The translations under genes and the position numbers were made by a program. The notes beneath the pieces were generated by a model. The model had not been told where the DNA came from, made no database searches, and saw only the letters and a list, made by a program, of their open reading frames with translations. A stretch of DNA of 64,000 nt from Paenarthrobacter aurescens (lineage in GTDB: Bacteria; Actinomycetota; Actinomycetes; Actinomycetales; Micrococcaceae), in the NCBI RefSeq assembly GCF_041549525.1, contig NZ_CP157456.1, positions 3,286,001-3,350,000 on the forward strand, in the 5' to 3' direction. Below, piece after piece: positions 58,638 to 64,000 of the stretch (within the stretch, counting starts at the first letter, position 1; each line of letters opens with the position of its first letter).

Positions 58638-59392
58638 CAGATTGGCAACTTCACATCGTTTTGGAACCAGTACTGCAACTCGGTCACCCAGGTGCCCCAC
58701 ACGCCGGTGGCCATCAGGATGCCGAGCAAAATCAGAATGCCCCCGCCGATCCGCTGGATAGCCAGCCGATGCTTTCGGAAGAAGGACATGACCCCCATAC
58801 CCCGGCGCACAGCCAAGGCAATCAAAAGGAACGGGATGCCCAGGCCAAGGCTGTAAACGAACGCCAGAAGAGCGCCCTTGGCCGCCGACGAACCGCCGGA
58901 CAAACTCAGCAACTGTACCGCGGAGTACGTCGGGCCAATGCAGGGCGCCCAGCCCAGCCCGAACGTCAGGCCCAGAAGCGGCGCACCCCACAGGCCGGCC
59001 GGCGGCTTGGCATGGATCTTCGCATCACGCTGCAGCCAGCCGAAGCCGCCCATGAACACCACGCCCATGATGATCACCAGGACACCCAGCAGTTGCGTGA
59101 TCCACGCGTTCTGCGGACCCGTCAGCAGTGTTCCGAGTTGCCCGAAGGCACCGCCCAGAAGAACAAAAATCACCGAGAACCCCAGGACGAACAGCCCTAT
59201 CCCGGCCAGCATGCGGCCACGCCGCTGCTTTTGGAGATCGACGCCGGTCAGTCCCGTTACATAGCCAAGGTAACCGGGGACCAGCGGCAGCACGCACGGG
59301 GAAAGGAAAGAGACCAGCCCGGCCAGCAATGCCACCGGCACGGCCAGCAACAGTGATCCGTTGAGGATCGTCTCGGCGAAAGGACTGTTCAT
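58637..59392 (-). CDS. ccdA: Thiol-disulfide transport protein CcdA
   Basis: 251 residues, six hydrophobic segments. The two redox Cys are in FLSPCVLPLVPGYLGYVTG and LGWAPCIGPTYSAVQLL, the CcdA/DsbD-beta signature. It carries reducing equivalents from cytosolic thioredoxin across the membrane to ResA. 1-nt overlap with resB (TGATG). Confidence 0.93.
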   Translation of the reverse strand: MNSPFAETILNGSLLLAVPVALLAGLVSFLSPCVLPLVPGYLGYVTGLTGVDLQKQRRGRMLAGIGLFVLGFSVIFVLLGGAFGQLGTLLTGPQNAWITQLLGVLVIIMGVVFMGGFGWLQRDAKIHAKPPAGLWGAPLLGLTFGLGWAPCIGPTYSAVQLLSLSGGSSAAKGALLAFVYSLGLGIPFLLIALAVRRGMGVMSFFRKHRLAIQRIGGGILILLGILMATGVWGTWVTELQYWFQNDVKLPI

Positions 59393-59397
59393 GGGTG

Positions 59398-60003
59398 CTA
59401 CTCGGCCACTGCAGAGGTGATGAGGGCTTTCAGGGTGCTCTTCTCAATCTCGCCCAGCACGCGGGAGGCAACTTTGCCTTCTTTGTCCAGGACCAAGGTG
59501 GTGGGAACCGCCCCTGGAGGGACAATGCCGGATACGGACAGCAGCACTGCCCCGTCCTTGTCATTGAAGCTCGGGTACGTGATGTTGAAGGTCTTGTCGA
59601 AGGCCTCTGCAGTAGCTTTTTCGTCACGGAGGTTGACGCCGAAGAACTGAACTCCCTGATCCTTGAAGTCCTGGTGCAGGGCTTCGAGCTGGGGCGCTTC
59701 AATGCGGCACGGAGCGCAGGCGGCAAACCAGAAGTTCAGGACAGTGACTTTGCCCTGCAGGTCTTCGGGCTTGATGCTCTGTCCGTTGAAGAGGGTTCCC
59801 TTGAGCGCCACGGGAGCCGCACGGTCTGCCTTGGCGAACTCGGTCACCGAGCCGTCTCCGGCAACGTAGTTTTTGTTATCGCCGGCCTTGGCTTGCTTGG
59901 CCAGGGAGTCTTCCTGGGCGCAGGCGGACAAGCCCATGGTCAGTCCTGCCAGGAGGACGCCACCGGCGGTCAGCACGCCTCGGCGTGAAAGGTTGTTGTC
60001 CAT
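59398..60003 (-). CDS. resA: Thioredoxin-like lipoprotein ResA/TlpA
   Basis: 201 residues from ATG 60003. The N-terminus has a twin-arginine motif LSRRGVLTAGG and a lipobox LSAC, so it is exported and lipid-anchored. The thioredoxin fold has the active site FWFAACAPCRIEAPQL (CxxC) and cis-Pro GIVPPGAVPTTLVLDKEG. It reduces the haem-binding Cys of apocytochromes c, using CcdA as donor. It starts 4 nt after the phosphatase stop. Confidence 0.9.
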   Translation of the reverse strand: MDNNLSRRGVLTAGGVLLAGLTMGLSACAQEDSLAKQAKAGDNKNYVAGDGSVTEFAKADRAAPVALKGTLFNGQSIKPEDLQGKVTVLNFWFAACAPCRIEAPQLEALHQDFKDQGVQFFGVNLRDEKATAEAFDKTFNITYPSFNDKDGAVLLSVSGIVPPGAVPTTLVLDKEGKVASRVLGEIEKSTLKALITSAVAE

Positions 60004-60007
60004 GCTT

Positions 60008-60673
60008 CTATGCCCCCGGGGTGCTTGCCGCGCCGGGGAGCAGCACGGCAGCAGGCTCGGTGTATTCGACGCGAATGATCTTGCCGTCGCCGTCAAGAGT
60101 CAGGGATGTCAGGGAGGTCAGGGTGCACTCGCGCTTGCGGGGATCATGCGCCAGGCGGCGGCCCTCGGCAGTCAGCCGGGTAGACCAGATGGGAAGCTGG
60201 TGGCTCACCAGAATTGCTTCTGCGCCGTCGCCGCCGAGTTCGATCGCCTTTACGCGCGCGTCCTCAACTGCAGCCAGCATCCGGGCTGCCTGTTCCTTGT
60301 ACGGCTCGCCCCAGGATGGCCGCAGAGGGTTGCGGAAATAGATCCAGTGCTTGGGCTTCAGGAATTCGCTCTTGGTGGGGTGGAGTCCCTCGAAGTGGTT
60401 CTCAGCTTCGATGATGCGCGGCTCCGTGGTGATCTCCAGATCCAGGGCCTCAGCCGTGGCCATGGCAGTCTCCTGGGCACGCGTAAGCGGCGAGGCTACA
60501 AGATGCACAATTTTGGCACCTTCGCTGACGCGGGCCTTGAAGTGGTCCGCCAGCATCCGGGCCATCTCCCGGCCACGCTCGGAGAGGTGGAATTCCGGCA
60601 GCCGGCCGTAGAGCACAGCGTCGGGATTGTGGACCTCGCCATGGCGAAGCAGATGGACAGTTGCTTGGGGCAT
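60008..60673 (-). CDS. Histidine phosphatase family protein
   Basis: 221 residues with the phosphoglycerate-mutase-like RHG motif LLRHGEVHNPDAVLYGRLP, then HLSERGREMARMLADHF, ASPLTRAQETA and ILVSHQLPIWSTRL. The catalytic His is in RHG and the second in SHQLP. The substrate is unknown. First gene of the cytochrome c maturation run; whether it belongs to the pathway is unclear. It diverges from the YceI gene. Confidence 0.87.
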   Translation of the reverse strand: MPQATVHLLRHGEVHNPDAVLYGRLPEFHLSERGREMARMLADHFKARVSEGAKIVHLVASPLTRAQETAMATAEALDLEITTEPRIIEAENHFEGLHPTKSEFLKPKHWIYFRNPLRPSWGEPYKEQAARMLAAVEDARVKAIELGGDGAEAILVSHQLPIWSTRLTAEGRRLAHDPRKRECTLTSLTSLTLDGDGKIIRVEYTEPAAVLLPGAASTPGA

Positions 60674-60771
60674 GTTTACCAGTTTCTCAAAGAAGCGGGG
60701 CGATCCGAAATCTTCTACCGCTAGTAGAACTCAAAGTTTTCCCGAAATGTTCCGTGGAGTTGGAATAAAAG

Positions 60772-60783
60772 ATGCATATGCAT
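60772..60783. promoter_or_regulatory. Palindrome in the YceI promoter
   Basis: Perfect 12-bp palindrome ATGCATATGCAT, just before a -10-like TATACT (60787-60792). The position fits a MarR-type repressor. It is 94 bp upstream of the YceI start. Confidence 0.5.
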
Positions 60784-60877
60784 GTTTATACTGGATACGA
60801 AGCTCGGTTGACGCTTCAAGCAATGAACTCGACCTGGCAAGCAAGCAGTACCCACCACCAGATATAGGAGCAACACC

Positions 60878-61432
60878 ATGATGACTCTCCCCGCTTCCGT
60901 CACCACCGGCACCTGGACCCTCGACGCTTCCCACAGCGAAATCGGCTTCACCGTCCGCCACGCAGGCATCAGCAAGGTCCGCGGCCAGTTCAAGGACGCC
61001 ACGGCCACTTTGGAAGTTGGCGAAACCCTCACCGACTCCAAGGTCACCGCCACCATCCAGACCGCCAGCTTCGACTCCGGCGACGTCAACCGCGATGGCC
61101 ACGTCAAGGGCGAAGACTTCTTCGACGTAGAGAAGTTCCCGGAAATCACCTTCGTGTCCCGCCACGTCAAGGCCAACGGAAACAGCTTCGACCTCGTGGG
61201 CGATCTCACAATCAAAGGCGTCACCAAGGAGGTTTCCATTGAGACCGAATTCAACGGTGTAGCAGTGGATCCCTTCGGCAACACCCGCGCCGGTGTTTCC
61301 GGTGAAACCACCATCAGCCGCAAGGACTTCGGCCTCACCTGGAACGCCGTCCTCGAAGCCGGCGGCGTCCTGGTCAGCGACAAGGTTGTCATCAACCTCG
61401 AGCTCGCGTTCATCGCACCGGCCGCCGCGTAG
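60878..61432 (+). CDS. YceI family protein
   Basis: 184 residues of the YceI lipocalin-like family: TWTLDASHSEIGFTVRHAGISKVRGQF, VNRDGHVKGEDFFDVEKFPEITFVS and DLTIKGVTKEVSI. The fold binds a polyisoprenoid such as octaprenyl quinone-type lipids. No signal peptide is seen, unlike E. coli YceI, so it is probably cytosolic. It fits the respiratory (menaquinone, cytochrome) theme nearby, but that is inference. Confidence 0.88.
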   Translation: MMTLPASVTTGTWTLDASHSEIGFTVRHAGISKVRGQFKDATATLEVGETLTDSKVTATIQTASFDSGDVNRDGHVKGEDFFDVEKFPEITFVSRHVKANGNSFDLVGDLTIKGVTKEVSIETEFNGVAVDPFGNTRAGVSGETTISRKDFGLTWNAVLEAGGVLVSDKVVINLELAFIAPAAA

Positions 61433-61540
61433 TTCAATTGCTCCTCGCCTGAGCCAGCGGATCCCGCTGCTGTTCGTCATCCCCACCGCAGAACGCAAAG
61501 GGTGACCAACAAGACACTGATGCATGGCCAAGCTCGCCAA

Positions 61541-61577
61541 ACGGCGCCCTCCACAGTCCATGCTGTGGGGGCGCCGT
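61541..61577. terminator. Terminator after the YceI gene
   Basis: ACGGCGCCCTCCACAG (61541-61556) pairs with CTGTGGGGGCGCCGT (61563-61577) with one bulge, loop TCCATG, followed by TTC. It lies about 110 nt after the YceI stop. Confidence 0.72.
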
Positions 61578-61688
61578 TTCGCATATGCAGAAGTCACCCC
61601 GCAATTGTTCGGTGAAAAGCCTGTATTTAGCTGCGTGTTAGCTCCGAATTTCCTATGCATCCTTCAACCTGCGGTCTAAAGTGATGCC

Positions 61689-62411
61689 ATGAGTACCCCA
61701 GACGAAACACCACAGCCACAGCAGCCCGGCGCCCAGCCACCGCAGCCCGGCAATGTTCCACCTGCGGGTCACCAAACACCGCAGCCCGGCAACACTCCAC
61801 CGTCCGGCTACCAGCCGCCGCAAGGTTACCAGCCCCCGCAGGGCTACCAGCCGCCGTCGCAACCGGGCCAGTATTCACAGCCCGGACCGGCGCAGCCCAC
61901 AGCCGGCCAGTCCGGATTCCACTTCGAAATGCCCACTGACGGCCCCCGGAACTTCAACGACGTCATGCCCCAAGGCGGATTCTCGGGAATGTTCAAAACC
62001 CAGGGCCTGCCCACCGAATTGAAGGTTTCCTACTTCATCTGGGTCATCTCCGGGCTCCTCGGGCTGTTGTTTGGGCTCATCGCATTCTTCGCCGTGATCG
62101 CCGCATTCGCCTTCGCCCCAGGATTCGCTGCCATCGCACTGATCCTCCTTCTGCTCACCTTGGCCGTGTCCGCCGCACAAGTAGTCCTGGCCATGAAAAT
62201 GAAGGAAGGCAAGGAGTGGGCCCGCCTCGCGTTGACCATCCTTGCCGGCATTTCCCTCCTGCTGGCCATCTTCGGGGCAGCCAGTGGCGGCGGTTCCGGG
62301 ATGGGCCTGGGCGGTAACTGGTTCGGCTTCCTTGTCAGCGCCGTTGCCGTGGTCTTGATGTGGCTCCCCAATTCACAGCTCTGGTTCAAGGCAGTAAAGG
62401 GTCACGCCTGA
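61689..62411 (+). CDS. Pro/Gln-rich membrane protein (paralogue 1)
   Basis: 240 residues. The first ~80 residues are a low-complexity Pro/Gln/Gly tail with GYQPPQ repeats (GYQPPQGYQPPQGYQPPSQPG), then four hydrophobic segments (LKVSYFIWVISGLLGLLFGLI and others) ending in LWFKAVKGHA. It resembles the next gene in layout. Such proteins are common in actinobacteria near cell-envelope genes. Function unknown. Confidence 0.75.
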   Translation: MSTPDETPQPQQPGAQPPQPGNVPPAGHQTPQPGNTPPSGYQPPQGYQPPQGYQPPSQPGQYSQPGPAQPTAGQSGFHFEMPTDGPRNFNDVMPQGGFSGMFKTQGLPTELKVSYFIWVISGLLGLLFGLIAFFAVIAAFAFAPGFAAIALILLLLTLAVSAAQVVLAMKMKEGKEWARLALTILAGISLLLAIFGAASGGGSGMGLGGNWFGFLVSAVAVVLMWLPNSQLWFKAVKGHA

Positions 62412-62459
62412 GACCTGCCCGAGTACCGTCGTCGAGCATTAACGGCGGAAATGCGTGCT

Positions 62460-62497
62460 GAAGGCCGCGGTTGAACCTCCGGGTTGCCGCGGCCTTC
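62460..62497. terminator. Terminator after paralogue 1
   Basis: GAAGGCCGCGG (62460-62470) pairs with CCGCGGCCTTC (62487-62497), with a smaller inner pairing AACC/GGTT. It lies 49 nt after the stop of the first Pro/Gln-rich gene. The rest of the 261-bp gap to 62672 shows no gene. Confidence 0.72.
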
Positions 62498-62672
62498 ATC
62501 ATGAAGGCGTAAGCCCACATGATGATTTTTCCTGCCAGCTTGAAATAACTGCGTGTGATCGTCTGCAGCGTCCGGACCCGGGATGTACGGTGGTAGCAGA
62601 ACCACGCTGGGGGCAGGGTCAATTTGCTGATCCCGGCGGCCGCACCAGCAGTCGAACAAGCAAAGGAATGCC

Positions 62673-63446
62673 ATGAGCAACCCTCCGTACCCGCCCTCAA
62701 ACCCGGGCGATCCCAACCAGCCCGGGACCGACGGTTCCCAGCCATCTGCACCGCAGACCCCGGCACCGCAGTACGGTCAGCCCGCCGCCCCGCAGTACGG
62801 GCAGCAGTCCCCCGCCGCACCCCAGTACGGCCAGCCCGCCGCCCCCCAATACGGGCAGCAGTCCGCACCGCAGTATGGCCAGCAGCCTTCCCCCTATGGT
62901 CAGCCTCCCGCAGCTCCGCAGTACGGCCAGGACACCAACTGGCCAAGCCAGCAGCCCGGACCCACCACCGTGCCGCCCATGGTTAACTACGCGTTCTGGA
63001 TGATCATCGCCGCCGGCATCCTTTCCGCCATCAGCTCCTTGCTCCTGGCCACCACCGGCGCCGACGTCTTCATTGACATGATGAATCAGCAGGCCGCTCA
63101 ACAGGGCACGGATCTTCCGCCGGAAAGCATGGAAGGCATGCGTGGCATCATGGCCGTCAGCGCCATAGTCGGTGCCATCTTGAGCCTCGGCCTGTATGCA
63201 TTGGTCGCTTTCCCGGTCCGGAAAGGCAAGAACTGGGCAAGGATCCTGGGCACAGTCTTCGCTGCCATCTCGGTACTTGGCCTCACGGGCCTGTTCCAGT
63301 TCGGTCCCACGTACGGCTTCATGCAGCTGATCGTGATTCTCCTGGGCGTTGCAGCAATCGTCATGCTCTACCTGCCGGCGTCGGCTCCGTACTTCCGCAA
63401 GGCGCAGCCGTTCGGCAATCCTTACCAGAACCCCTACGGCCGCTAA
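62673..63446 (+). CDS. Pro/Gln-rich membrane protein (paralogue 2)
   Basis: 257 residues. The first ~105 residues are low-complexity with repeated PQYGQ units (APQYGQPAAPQYGQQS), then four hydrophobic segments (VNYAFWMIIAAGILSAISSLLLA). It has the same architecture as the gene at 61689 and is likely a diverged duplicate. Role unknown; perhaps envelope- or secretion-related. It is convergent with rex. Confidence 0.75.
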   Translation: MSNPPYPPSNPGDPNQPGTDGSQPSAPQTPAPQYGQPAAPQYGQQSPAAPQYGQPAAPQYGQQSAPQYGQQPSPYGQPPAAPQYGQDTNWPSQQPGPTTVPPMVNYAFWMIIAAGILSAISSLLLATTGADVFIDMMNQQAAQQGTDLPPESMEGMRGIMAVSAIVGAILSLGLYALVAFPVRKGKNWARILGTVFAAISVLGLTGLFQFGPTYGFMQLIVILLGVAAIVMLYLPASAPYFRKAQPFGNPYQNPYGR

Positions 63447-63494
63447 AAACGCAGGCTTTCAAGCACCCAACGCGGGCGCGGACCCCGGCAAAGG

Positions 63495-64000
63495 CTAAAC
63501 AGCCTGGCCCGGTGTCTGCGCCCGTTGTGCGTGATAGGCCAGAATCTGTAGCTCGGTTGCCATGTCCACCTTCCGGAGGTTGACGTGGGGTGGAACCTGC
63601 AGCAATACCGGGGCGAAACTGAGGATGCTCCGGATCCCGGCGGCAATGACGCGGTCGCACACGGCCTGGGCCACGGTGGCGGGCAGCGCCAGGACCACCA
63701 TGTTGGTGTGGGTTCGTTCAAGGACCCGCTCAAGTTCGGCCGAATCACTGACCCGCAACCAGCCCACCTCATTGCCGATCACCATGGGGTCGGCGTCGAA
63801 GATGGCAACTACGTCAAAGCCGCGTGATTCGAAACCGCCATACCGGGCGAGGGCTTTGCCGAGGTTACCGGCACCAACAATCGCCACTTTCCAGTCGTGG
63901 GTCAGGCCCAGAGCTGCCGCGATGTGGCGGCTCAGGTACTGGACCTCGTAGCCCACACCACGGGTCCCGTAAGAGCCAACGTAGGAGAGGTCCTTGCGGA
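63495..64000 (-). CDS. rex: Redox-sensing repressor Rex (partial, 5' end outside the window)
   Basis: About 168 residues are visible, with the frame open to base 64000, so the N-terminal helix-turn-helix is missing. Visible features: RKDLSYVGSYGTRGVGYEVQYL, the NAD-binding Rossmann motif VAIVGAGNLGKALARYGGF and VVAIFDADPMVIG. Rex senses the NADH/NAD ratio and represses respiratory genes such as cytochrome bd when NAD is abundant. Its place here fits the nearby respiratory genes. A GTG at 63956 is internal, not the start. Confidence 0.93.
   Translation of the reverse strand, partial: RKDLSYVGSYGTRGVGYEVQYLSRHIAAALGLTHDWKVAIVGAGNLGKALARYGGFESRGFDVVAIFDADPMVIGNEVGWLRVSDSAELERVLERTHTNMVVLALPATVAQAVCDRVIAAGIRSILSFAPVLLQVPPHVNLRKVDMATELQILAYHAQRAQTPGQAV

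Overview
The window looks like chromosome from a high-GC Gram-positive actinobacterium, most likely Arthrobacter or Paenarthrobacter (Micrococcaceae). The evidence is uniformly high GC, frequent GTG starts and 1-4 nt gene overlaps, a menaquinone pathway, system II cytochrome c maturation, Rex, DUF4229 and PLDc_N neighbours of menA, and an IniB/IniA/IniC-type dynamin cluster. The genus is inferred from recalled protein resemblance; no search was run. I saw no rRNA, tRNA, CRISPR array, prophage or insertion sequence.

1-7.7 kb: a surface-glycan block on the minus strand. It has a GT2 glycosyltransferase, a GT4 glycosyltransferase split by one in-frame TAG, and a flippase-like protein that appears fused to a GT-C glycosyltransferase and runs off the left edge. 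Next come oligopeptidase B, a methyltransferase and a STAS-like protein. 7.9-12.6 kb: a signalling block with a histidine kinase carrying a pseudo-receiver, a very small secreted peptide with two IGWWPN repeats, a TPR-like protein and a GGDEF-EAL protein. A strong palindrome lies between the peptide gene and the TPR gene. 12.6-19 kb: paaI, paaK and a TetR regulator, then paaZ, flanked by three arrays of a 32-bp-pitch intergenic repeat.

19-25.4 kb: a LacI-controlled sugar ABC importer without its own ATPase, with ThuA-like and Gfo/Idh/MocA enzymes, and paired LacI-type operators before the regulator and before the transport operon. 25.4-31.3 kb: an SGNH-fold secreted protein, a GNAT, a beta-oxidation operon (thiolase, enoyl-CoA hydratase, 3-hydroxyacyl-CoA dehydrogenase) sharing a TetR-type site with the paa genes, a pentapeptide-repeat protein and an SRPBCC protein. 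31.3-36.4 kb: a 76-bp tandem repeat, an amino-acid permease, a shrunken NirB-like flavoprotein and an ABC-F ATPase. 36.5-41.8 kb: a self-regulated ribbon-helix-helix/DUF4097 pair, a Mn-type ABC importer, a CPBP protease and a VOC-like protein. 41.8-46.4 kb: menB-menE-menA and small membrane proteins.

46.4-55.6 kb: the most distinctive region, read on the minus strand: Hsp70-like protein, LuxR regulator, IniB-like Asp/His/Gly-rich protein, then two dynamin-like GTPases (IniA and IniC type). It carries candidate operators before the Hsp70 gene and before iniB, and a strong hairpin between iniB and iniA. I infer an envelope-stress membrane-remodelling module. 55.9-60.7 kb: histidine phosphatase, resA, ccdA, resB and ccsB (cytochrome c maturation). 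60.9-64 kb: a YceI protein, two paralogous Pro/Gln-rich membrane proteins and the start of rex, cut by the right edge.

Two themes link the genes: respiration (menaquinone, cytochrome c maturation, Rex) and aromatic/acyl-CoA catabolism (three promoters with one TetR-type operator). The least explained items are the IGWWPN peptide locus, the 32-bp-pitch repeat arrays, the twin long hairpins at 6.4 and 44.9 kb, and the Hsp70-LuxR-IniBAC cluster.
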